This document shows, one piece after another, positions 8,676 to 15,860 of a stretch of 21,948 bases of DNA (position 1 is the first letter of the stretch; every line of letters starts with the position of its first letter). The stretch comes from a virus: the IMG/VR virus record IMGVR_UViG_3300027816_000446, positions 1-21,948 of that record. One strand, given 5' to 3'. Below the pieces are notes generated by a model. The model saw nothing but the letters and a program-made list of their open reading frames with translations, had not been told where the DNA came from and searched no databases. The translations under genes were made by a program, and so were the position numbers.

Positions 8676-10940
8676 ATGGCACTGAAAGTTATTGAACTAT
8701 TGGTAGACGATGCTTTAACAGGGGATACTCGTGTTGAAGAAATTGCACTTGTATTACAACCAGCAATTGAAACAGAATTTATGTGGTTTGGAAGACAATC
8801 ATTTGAAACATATAACGACTACCCACAAGCCGCTCGTGAAAATGCGTGTAAGGTATTAAGATGGAGAGACGAGCATGGTGATGAAGTTCAAGGAATGACC
8901 CAAGTGGGTTGGACAAGAGCTAATCAACTATGCTCAGGTGAAAACATTTCAGAGGAAACAATTGCCAGAATGTCCGCATTTGAAAGACATAGAAGGAATA
9001 GTCAGATAGCCCCCGAGTTTCAAGGAACACCTTGGAAAGATGCTGGTTATGTTGCTTGGTTAGGTTGGGGAGGAACAGAAGGTGTAGAATGGGCTCAGAA
9101 GAAATTGCAGACCATTAGAGAGGAGATGGAAATAAATACAAGTAATCTTAAACCTTGGTCAAAGACCTCAGGGGATACGGAAATGTGTGGTTGTAGTGGA
9201 GGATACTATGATATGCAAGAAGGTCCATGTTGGGAAGGGTACGAAATGATAGGCTGGAAGAGAAATGCTGAGGGAGTTAAGGTGCCAAATTGTGTTCCAA
9301 AAGAAGAGTTATCACAATATCCGATTGGACAAATCAGCAGTGATTCCTTAATCACAGGAAATAATTGTGGTTGTGGTTGTCCTGATAATGGTTGTTGGGA
9401 CGATGGTGGAACATACTTTGCAATAACAATCAATGGGGTACCAGTATTTGATAATCCTGCCCAAGCTGCCACATACGCACAGGTTATTGGTTGCAATGGT
9501 TCACATGTTCATATGGTAGATGGTGTTGAAATGTATATGCCTTGTGAAATTCATTCTGACGCTATTGACCAAGACGACGAACTTGGTGAGTATACAGAAC
9601 AAGAATATGAGATTGCCAAACTCCTTCAATTCTTATCAAGAACAGACAAACAAAAGTTTGAAGCTGTGATTGAATCAATGAGGGGTGCAACACTACAAGA
9701 AATAAAAGATAGAGACCATAAAACCCCGACAACATACTTCAAGTATGAAAGGGTATTGACTGGTTCCCCTGATAGAGAGTTTTGTGATTCAATTGAAGAC
9801 AGATATTTTAGAAGATTGGAGATTGACCTTCTTCGTGATACCAATCGTGATTTCGGTCATAACAGAGAGCCATATTCAAAGTGGTTATACAAGGGTGGAC
9901 CTAACTGCGTTCACGCTTGGAGAAAGTTTTTGGTTCAAGGAAAAGATGTTGTTGACCAAGGGTTTGCTGCTGGTAAAGCAGGAATGCCACCAAAGTCAAT
10001 GCCGAATAACGGATATTATTCTGAGGAAACCAAAAAAGCAAGTGAAAAAGCTTATGCAATTTCACAATCACAAAAGATGACCAGAGCTTCATCACAAGTT
10101 ATTATAGTTGATATGGACGATACCTTGGTAAGAGGTAATTCCCCAATCAAGAAGACCATAGATTATATTAACGAAAAAGCTAAGACATATAGAATCGTTG
10201 TTGTTTCAGGAAGACAGAAGTCAAGAACGGAAGAAACAAAAAGACACCTCAACGAACTTGGGGTATTATGGGACGACATTTATTTGTCTGATTTCCCACA
10301 AGGTCCAAACGCATCAAATGCATTTAAAGAATATAAGGCAAAGTGGTTGATGGAAAAAGGTTATCAGATTGTGGAAGCAATTGATAACGATGCTGAGGCA
10401 AGAAGAGCATACCAAAGAGCTGGTGTTAAATCAATATCACCTGTATCTTTATCTATGGGGTATAACAAACAAGCTCAGTTTTCAATTGACGAAGAACAAA
10501 GAATGTTATATTCACCAGCAATGAAACCAGGGATTTTAATTCCAAGGATAGATGAAATAACAAGAGAAAAATATTTTGTTACATTCAAACCTGAAACAAT
10601 CAAGGTTATGAGTCAAAGATTTCTTATTGAAAAAAGAACGGACAAAACAAACTATGAACATTCCAACCAAAAGTTTGATGGGGTGTATCTTGTTGAATCT
10701 TGGATTGTAGATGGTGAGCAGGATAAAGCTTATAACATGGGGTATTCAAAACAAGATGTTCCTGTTGGGACCTGGATGGTTGGATATCGTGTGGATAATG
10801 ACGAAGTGTGGGAAATGATTAAACAAGGCAAAGTAAAAGGGTTATCAATAGAAGGAAACTTTGAGTACAAATTTTCGGTAGAAAATACTGATAGATATTT
10901 ACTTAAAGAAATCATAAACATTCTAAATCAAATAAACTAA
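8676..10940 (+). CDS. Multidomain prohead protease (XkdF-like) with embedded HAD phosphatase domain
   Basis: 754 aa with at least four parts. Residues about 50-155 form a phage domain of unknown role with the pattern A-x-KVLRWRDEHG ... RANQL ... RMSAF-x-RH ... AWLGWGG. Residues about 170-295 are Cys/His-rich (CGCSGG, CGCGCPDNGC, MPCEIHSD). Residues about 475-590 form a HAD-type phosphatase: DMDDT at D479-T483 (motif I), VVVSGR with S511 (motif II) and DNDAEAR at D570-D572 (motif IV). Residues about 605-745 match the XkdF-like putative serine protease, with candidate catalytic H662, E674 and S724 (GLSIEG). XkdF-type enzymes are thought to mature the prohead. The gene precedes the scaffold and capsid genes, as expected for a protease. 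The HAD substrate is unknown. The triad assignment is inferred by analogy with HK97-type prohead proteases. Confidence 0.8.
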   Translation: MALKVIELLVDDALTGDTRVEEIALVLQPAIETEFMWFGRQSFETYNDYPQAARENACKVLRWRDEHGDEVQGMTQVGWTRANQLCSGENISEETIARMSAFERHRRNSQIAPEFQGTPWKDAGYVAWLGWGGTEGVEWAQKKLQTIREEMEINTSNLKPWSKTSGDTEMCGCSGGYYDMQEGPCWEGYEMIGWKRNAEGVKVPNCVPKEELSQYPIGQISSDSLITGNNCGCGCPDNGCWDDGGTYFAITINGVPVFDNPAQAATYAQVIGCNGSHVHMVDGVEMYMPCEIHSDAIDQDDELGEYTEQEYEIAKLLQFLSRTDKQKFEAVIESMRGATLQEIKDRDHKTPTTYFKYERVLTGSPDREFCDSIEDRYFRRLEIDLLRDTNRDFGHNREPYSKWLYKGGPNCVHAWRKFLVQGKDVVDQGFAAGKAGMPPKSMPNNGYYSEETKKASEKAYAISQSQKMTRASSQVIIVDMDDTLVRGNSPIKKTIDYINEKAKTYRIVVVSGRQKSRTEETKRHLNELGVLWDDIYLSDFPQGPNASNAFKEYKAKWLMEKGYQIVEAIDNDAEARRAYQRAGVKSISPVSLSMGYNKQAQFSIDEEQRMLYSPAMKPGILIPRIDEITREKYFVTFKPETIKVMSQRFLIEKRTDKTNYEHSNQKFDGVYLVESWIVDGEQDKAYNMGYSKQDVPVGTWMVGYRVDNDEVWEMIKQGKVKGLSIEGNFEYKFSVENTDRYLLKEIINILNQIN

Positions 10941-10945
10941 TAATT

Positions 10946-11854
10946 ATGAATGCAACACAAGCACTTGATAAGATTGTTAAGTTATTAGGTTTGAGATTCA
11001 AAAAGGAATCTTTTTTCACTACAATTTTAGATGACGGAAAAACTGAGGTTACCAACAATTCTGATGGTGAGTTTCAGGTAGGTCAAACTCTATATGTTGT
11101 TTCAGAAGCAACACTACAACCAGCTCCGATGGGGGTTCACAAAACTCGTGAGGGTTTGGTGATTTCGTTAGATGAAGAATCTACAATCATCAAGTTGGAA
11201 GTTGAACAGGCAGAAGAAGAAGTAGAAAGAGACCAAGAGGAAGTTGAAAGTTCAAAAGAAGTTTCAATGACCGTTGCAGAAGATGCTCAGGGACAGAAAT
11301 TGGAATCACCAACATTTGATGTGGGTGAAGAAGTATATGTTCTTGGTCCTGATGGTGAAAAGAGTAAAGCACCCGATGGCGAGCACCAAGTTGTTTTAAA
11401 AGACAGCGAAGGCAATGAAAACAAAATCAGAATCCAAACCGTTGACGGCAAAATCGTTCAAAGAGAAAATGTTGAACAAATGGCTTACGAAGACATGGCA
11501 GAATTCCCTTGGGACGAATGCATGTTGAAAATGGCAGAAGAGGGTTATTCAGAAGAAGTATCAGCTAGAATTTGTGGTTCAATCAAAGCTAAAAATATGA
11601 CCAAAGAAAAGATGTCTACGGACTTATACTTTGAGCAGGTAGCACAGGTTGAAAAACTTAAAGATGGTATTACACAACTTTTATCCCTTGTAGAAACAAT
11701 AAACGGAAAATTCAAAACTGAAATTTCTGACCTTAAATCTGAACTTCAAGCTTTTAAAAATGCACCTGAAAGAAAACCAGTAGATGCAAAGATTGATATC
11801 AAAGAAAAATTTGAGGATTACAGAGTTCAGCTCCTTAAAGAATTAAGAAAATAA
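10946..11854 (+). CDS. Putative capsid scaffold protein
   Basis: 302 aa, very acidic in the middle (a Glu-rich run near residues 85-105). The C-terminal third is probably coiled coil (VAQVEKLKDGITQLLSLVE through SELQAFKN), ending in a basic tail (LLKELRK). This composition and the position between prohead protease and major capsid gene fit a scaffold that is cleaved or expelled during head maturation. Residues about 187-214 (WDECMLKMAEEGYSEEVS, then ARICGSIK) form a small module often seen next to XkdF-like proteases. It starts five bases after the protease stop. The sequence itself is weakly conserved, so the call rests on context and composition. Confidence 0.65.
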   Translation: MNATQALDKIVKLLGLRFKKESFFTTILDDGKTEVTNNSDGEFQVGQTLYVVSEATLQPAPMGVHKTREGLVISLDEESTIIKLEVEQAEEEVERDQEEVESSKEVSMTVAEDAQGQKLESPTFDVGEEVYVLGPDGEKSKAPDGEHQVVLKDSEGNENKIRIQTVDGKIVQRENVEQMAYEDMAEFPWDECMLKMAEEGYSEEVSARICGSIKAKNMTKEKMSTDLYFEQVAQVEKLKDGITQLLSLVETINGKFKTEISDLKSELQAFKNAPERKPVDAKIDIKEKFEDYRVQLLKELRK

Positions 11855-11879
11855 ACAAAAAACAAAAACAATAATCACT

Positions 11880-12833
11880 ATGAAAAAGAATGAAAAATTT
11901 TCATACAACCTCTCCAATTTGAGTGTGTGGGTGGACGAAAACGCTACCGACATGTTAATCAAAAGTATTCTTGGAGAGACGTTACCAAAGTACGCTACAA
12001 TACGTCCGAATATTAAGGGGACAGAACAGGTAGGGTTCTTAACGAACAATGTTATCTTCCAAGATGGTACTTGTGGATTTAACGCAACTGGTGATACCAC
12101 AATTTCACAAGTAACAATTGCTACTTGTAACAAGAAGGTTAACCAATCACTTTGTGCGTACGATTTGTACGACTACTTTTTGAGTCAGAGACTTTCTAAC
12201 TCAAACTTTCAAGAGACAGTACCTTTTGAGGAGTTAATCATCACAGATATTTCTAACAGAATTGCTGATTCTATTGAAAAGCAATTGTGGAGAAATACAA
12301 CTGCGACTGGTGGTACTGAGTACAACTCACAGTGTTTTGACGGAGTTTTAGCTCTTGTTACTTCTGGTAATGGTGCTACTCAGGTTGCTTACACAGCAGC
12401 TACTTCAAGCAATGGTCTTGATGTATTTTCAACTTACTACGAAAACATTCCTGCGAATGTATTACATTTGAATGACTTAATCGCATTCTGCTCTTACTCT
12501 GATTATAGAGGTCTTGTAGCTTCAATGAGAAAATCATCTTATGTAAACTTATTCAGCTTTGATGATGCTTCTGCAGCACAAGGTCAAGAGTGGTCAGTAA
12601 TGTTACCAGGAACGAATGTTAGAGTTATTCCAACACAAGGTCTTGACGGACAAAATGCTGTTGTTGTAGGTCCAGCTTCTTACTTCATGGTAGGTATGAA
12701 CGCAACAGACAATGGCGGTATTGAAATCAAAGGTATGTATGACCCTTACGAAGATATCGTAAAAATCATCGCTCGTATGGTATATGGTCTTGGAGTATTC
12801 TCTGTGGATTCATTCGTACTTGCTAAAAACTAA
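11880..12833 (+). CDS. Major capsid protein (probable HK97 fold)
   Basis: 317 aa. The N-terminal helical region (SVWVDENATDMLIKSIL) is followed by TLPKYATIRPNIKGTEQVGF. The rest is mixed alpha/beta and includes EELIITDISNRIADSIEKQLW and a C-terminal GIEIKGMYDPYEDIVKIIAR ... GVF segment typical of HK97-like capsid cores. Length and position, directly after protease and scaffold, match a major capsid protein. Unlike HK97 itself there is no long N-terminal delta domain, consistent with the separate scaffold gene. The leader at 11855-11879 is extremely A-rich with no Shine-Dalgarno, as usual for highly expressed Bacteroidota genes. Confidence 0.8.
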   Translation: MKKNEKFSYNLSNLSVWVDENATDMLIKSILGETLPKYATIRPNIKGTEQVGFLTNNVIFQDGTCGFNATGDTTISQVTIATCNKKVNQSLCAYDLYDYFLSQRLSNSNFQETVPFEELIITDISNRIADSIEKQLWRNTTATGGTEYNSQCFDGVLALVTSGNGATQVAYTAATSSNGLDVFSTYYENIPANVLHLNDLIAFCSYSDYRGLVASMRKSSYVNLFSFDDASAAQGQEWSVMLPGTNVRVIPTQGLDGQNAVVVGPASYFMVGMNATDNGGIEIKGMYDPYEDIVKIIARMVYGLGVFSVDSFVLAKN

Positions 12834-12860
12834 TAAACCAAATTTTAAAATATATAAACT

Positions 12861-13644
12861 ATGTCGTGTTATATAGACCAAGGATACACACTGGATTAGC
12901 GTTTAACAGTCCAGTCTAAATTGGGTGAATTGCTGGAAACTCCGAGAGGACAATCAGCAGCCAAGTTTCCGAAGTGTAGAAAGTAGGAAAAAGGTTCAGA
13001 GACTAGAAGGTGAGTAACACAAACAATAAACCTTCCACGAGTGCCCAACAACAGAAATGTTGATGATATAGTCCGAACACCACGAATAAATGAAGGTGGT
13101 GAAGTTGAAGATAAAGAGCTTCAACGATAACAAAAAGTGTAGAAATGCATCTATTGGTGGTATCAAAGAAATGTGGATTTTGGGTGATAGTGGTCATACG
13201 ATTTCTGGCTTCACAACATCTGGTAGTGATGAAATTACTGGATTCAGTGGCTCAGGGACTTGGTATCACTTTGAACTTGTTAAACAATCTTCTTCATTCA
13301 CTGAGGATATTTTGGTTAACGATGTTGCTCAATCTGTTACATTCCAACCAGCAGTGGTAATATCCTTACCGAAACTTAACCAAACGCTTAGAAATTTATT
13401 CTTTGATTTGGTAAAACAAAATGAACTTTACATTATTATCAAAGATAATAATGAGCGTTATTGGGCTGTTGCTTGGAGTAACGGCGCGATGGTGACCACT
13501 GCTAGTCAGCAGACGGGTCAGGCGTATAATGATTTAAATGGAATATCAGTTACAATGACGGGAGGGGAGCCAAATCCCGCTCGTGAGATTGATGTTACAA
13601 CAACATTAGCAGCAATCGCAACAGGATTTACAGTTCAATCCTAA
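12861..13644 (+). CDS. Putative major tail/virion structural protein, split by a group I intron (exons 12861-12896 and 13138-13644)
   Basis: Exon 1 encodes MSCYIDQGYTLD. Exon 2 continues in frame with CRNASIGGIKEMWIL, giving a 180-aa protein. Reading straight through fails because TAG lies directly at 12897-12899. The start is preceded by the A/T-rich leader ATATAAACT, which resembles the one before the gene at 18287. The C-terminal part (AYNDLNGISVTMTGGEPNPA) resembles the ending of phage tail-tube-like proteins, and the position just after the capsid gene fits a major tail or head-associated protein. A naive gene caller would instead start at the in-intron ATG 13090, giving a wrong N-terminus (MKVVKLKIKSF...). 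The splice boundaries are inferred from intron structure and reading frame. The function is tentative. Confidence 0.75.
12897..13137 (+). ncRNA. Group I self-splicing intron (IA-like), 241 nt, no ORF
   Basis: The canonical core elements are visible in order. P1: exon end ACTGGAT (12890-12896) pairs fully with the guide GTCCAGT (12909-12915), with the expected U·G at the 5' splice site. P3: TTGGG 12921-12925 with CCCAA 13044-13048. P4: TGCTG 12931-12935 with CAGCA 12955-12959. P5: TCC-GAGA-GGA 12941-12950. P6a: TTTCC 12966-12970 with GGAAA 12986-12990. P7: GACTA 13001-13005 (R element GTTCAGAGACTA) with TAGTC 13069-13073 (S element GATATAGTCC). P7.1: GAAGG/CCTTC 13006-13035. P8: CAACA-GAAA-TGTTG 13049-13062. 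P9.1: GTTGAAG/CTTCAAC 13104-13125. P10: ACA 12906-12908 with TGT 13138-13140. The terminal G is 13137. The P7.1 hairpin between P7 and P3 suggests subgroup IA. No homing endonuclease is encoded. Confidence 0.93.
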
Positions 13645-13654
13645 TATATAAATT

Positions 13655-13685
13655 TAAGGGGGGTTTATTCCCCCCTTATTTTAGC
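13655..13685 (+). terminator. Rho-independent-like terminator after the intron-split gene
   Basis: A perfect 9-bp stem, TAAGGGGGG (13655-13663) with CCCCCCTTA (13670-13678), and a 6-nt TTTATT loop. It is followed by TTATTTT, i.e. a U-rich tract on the plus strand. It lies 11 bases after the stop of the split tail gene and before the adhesion cassette. It probably ends or attenuates the head/tail transcript. Confidence 0.8.
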
Positions 13686-13698
13686 CAATATTTTATAC

Positions 13699-15576
13699 AT
13701 GAAATTACAATGGGGTGGCAGAAATTATAGACCTGTCGGAAATTATATTAGAGTTTACAAACCAACAATACAAGAATTGATGAAATCCCAAGCTCAAAGA
13801 ACGCGCTTGGGTTCAGCGATTTTAACAGGTGAAATGATTTCAGGTATCGGTGATGCTTATGGTCCTGATGTTGTTGTTACGCCAACGCAAACAGCAACAA
13901 GTCAACCGACTCCTACTCCAAGCATTACTCCAACCTTGACTGAAACTCCCACGAATACTCCTACCACAACTTTAACCCCATCTGTAACTCCATCATCTAC
14001 ACCTTATCCAATTGTTCAACCATCATTGTGGTTTGATGCAAGTGATTCAACGACAATGAATTTAATTCTGTCGGGTGGAACAACATATATTTCACAACTT
14101 ACCTCTAAGGGTACTGAGAATTGGACTTTAACAGGTCAAACATCTGATAGGTATCCAACATATTCTGCTTCAACATCGTTCCCTGGTTCACCAAATATTA
14201 TCAGATTTACACCAAACGCTTCAACAGCTTTAAGAAAAGGATTGGTTGCTTTTGATAGAACACCATTATTACATTCAGGGTCAACCATATTTGTTGTTTG
14301 GTCAAATCCAGCAGGCACACCAGCCTTTACGAATCAGTTATATTCAGGTAATACGAACGGAACACTTGCTCAAAGTGGGTCTGATATTTTTGATAGATTA
14401 CAATTTGCTGGTTTTATTGGTGGAACAAATTTAAATAATACAAATATTTATCCACAAGCATCATCACAAGTTGCGGGTGTTCCTACACCTTATACTTCAA
14501 CGACACTTAATGGTAAGTTTTTGATGAAAGCAGTTTTACCTGCTAATCCTGGCTTTGGTAGTTGGGAATTAAACCAATCAGCAGGAACAAGTACAACACT
14601 ATTTACAGGCACAACTGTAAGTCCAAGATGGAATGCTTTTAATCTTGGTTGTACTACCAACAATACCCAACAATTATTCGGTACAAATAACAATATTGAA
14701 TTAGCTGAAATGATGGTATTCAATTATGAATTATCATCATCAGAACAAGAAGCTGTTGAACTATATTTAAGAGACAAATGGAGATACGATGAATGGGCTT
14801 CACCTGTTCCGACTCCTACGCAGACAAGTTCACCAACTCCGAGCATAACACCACAAGTTACGAGCACTCCAACGCCGAGTAGCACACCACCAGCATTTTC
14901 ACCGTCAGGAATAACAGACCTTGAATATTGGTTTATGGGTGCTAGTGGTTCATCAGTTTCATCTTGGACAAACTATGGTTTGTTAGGTGGTTCAATTACT
15001 CAAGGTACAGGTGCAAGACAACCCGATATTATAACAGGAGCAACTCTTGGTTCATATACTGGAACCGCTGTTCAGTTTTTAACAAGGGACAACATGAATG
15101 GAACATTTACCACAAAAGATTTTTCTGCTAGTACAATATTCTTTGTTGGTAGAATGGCTAATAATGCTAGCCAAAGTGGAATTTATGCGGTGGCATCACT
15201 TCCTGTTACTTCAACTTCATTTGAATATCAAAATTATAGTTCAGAGTATAGAATAGCTCTTAATCCTGACTTGTTCACAATACCAGGTGCTAGCGCAAAT
15301 ACACTCAATGGTATTCCTCAGATAATGTGTGCTTCAGGCAATACCTCAGATTTTGAGGTTCAAGTGTTGACTGGAGCGGGGGTAATCGCACCTATTTCAA
15401 ATGCATTTTTCAATTCAACAATTGTTTCCTCTATACAATTCGGTTTGGACACTCCTGGTTCTGGTATTAACATACAAATACACGAATATATCATGTATGA
15501 TAGAAAGTTGAGTTCAACTGAATTTAACAATGTAGTCAATTATCTTAAAACAAAATATCAATTTAACACATGGTAG
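13699..15576 (+). CDS. Two-domain LamG/concanavalin-like adhesion protein with T/P linkers
   Basis: 625 aa. The short N-terminal anchor (about residues 1-58, MKLQWGGRNYRPVGNYIR) is probably what attaches to the virion. It is followed by T/P linker A (about 61-103), lectin-like domain 1 (about 108-365, starting WFDASDS and ending LAEMMVFNYELSSSEQEAV-ELYLRDKW), T/P linker B (about 368-400) and lectin-like domain 2 (about 403-625, starting LEYWFMGASG and ending YDRKLSSTEFNNVVNYLKTK). The closing pattern of aromatic-x-x-x-LS-x-x-E-x-x-x-V-x-x-YL-x-x-K is typical of LamG/concanavalin A-like jelly rolls, which often bind glycans. I infer a host-surface or mucus-binding fibre protein. It overlaps the next gene by 7 bases. 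No enzymatic motif is seen. Confidence 0.75.
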   Translation: MKLQWGGRNYRPVGNYIRVYKPTIQELMKSQAQRTRLGSAILTGEMISGIGDAYGPDVVVTPTQTATSQPTPTPSITPTLTETPTNTPTTTLTPSVTPSSTPYPIVQPSLWFDASDSTTMNLILSGGTTYISQLTSKGTENWTLTGQTSDRYPTYSASTSFPGSPNIIRFTPNASTALRKGLVAFDRTPLLHSGSTIFVVWSNPAGTPAFTNQLYSGNTNGTLAQSGSDIFDRLQFAGFIGGTNLNNTNIYPQASSQVAGVPTPYTSTTLNGKFLMKAVLPANPGFGSWELNQSAGTSTTLFTGTTVSPRWNAFNLGCTTNNTQQLFGTNNNIELAEMMVFNYELSSSEQEAVELYLRDKWRYDEWASPVPTPTQTSSPTPSITPQVTSTPTPSSTPPAFSPSGITDLEYWFMGASGSSVSSWTNYGLLGGSITQGTGARQPDIITGATLGSYTGTAVQFLTRDNMNGTFTTKDFSASTIFFVGRMANNASQSGIYAVASLPVTSTSFEYQNYSSEYRIALNPDLFTIPGASANTLNGIPQIMCASGNTSDFEVQVLTGAGVIAPISNAFFNSTIVSSIQFGLDTPGSGINIQIHEYIMYDRKLSSTEFNNVVNYLKTKYQFNTW

Positions 15577-15857
15577 AATATATTATTTTCTTGCAGGAAC
15601 AAGAAGCAAAAGACTTAATAACAAGAATCAATACTTGTATGGGATATCCAAACGAACAAGCACAAACATGGCAGATTTTGCCTGATGAAATGTGTGAGTT
15701 TGATTTGGAAACTGGTGATAAATTACCAATAGGTTATGGTGTTATCATCAAAGAAAGAATTTATGACTGCTTAACAGCAGAAGAAAAGACTGAGGTATTA
15801 GACCTCCCATCAAATATAAACACTTGTTCATGGGTTGTTTCAGGCTCAACATTCTAA
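15570..15857 (+). CDS. Small protein beside the adhesion genes, unknown function
   Basis: 95 aa. It begins MVEYIIFLQEQEAKDLITRI, has four Cys residues and an acidic middle (EMCEFDLETGDKLP), and contains no signal peptide or membrane segment. It is wedged between two lectin-like genes, overlapping the first by 7 bases and ending three bases before the second. Small proteins in such positions can be fibre-assembly chaperones or capping proteins, but nothing in the sequence proves this. Translational coupling to the upstream gene is likely. Confidence 0.7.
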   Translation: MVEYIIFLQEQEAKDLITRINTCMGYPNEQAQTWQILPDEMCEFDLETGDKLPIGYGVIIKERIYDCLTAEEKTEVLDLPSNINTCSWVVSGSTF

Positions 15858-15860
15858 AAG

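Noticed and set aside
12897-13137. Riboswitch or regulatory leader instead of an intron
   Set aside because: The ordered P3-P8 pairings, the R and S elements, P1 with U·G, P10 and restoration of the reading frame together fit a group I intron far better.
13090-13644. Independent gene starting at ATG 13090
   Set aside because: Its first 16 codons lie in intron P9/P9.1 structure. Splicing joins exon 2 to a better start at 12861, so this is treated as the 3' exon, with the alternative start noted as a finding.
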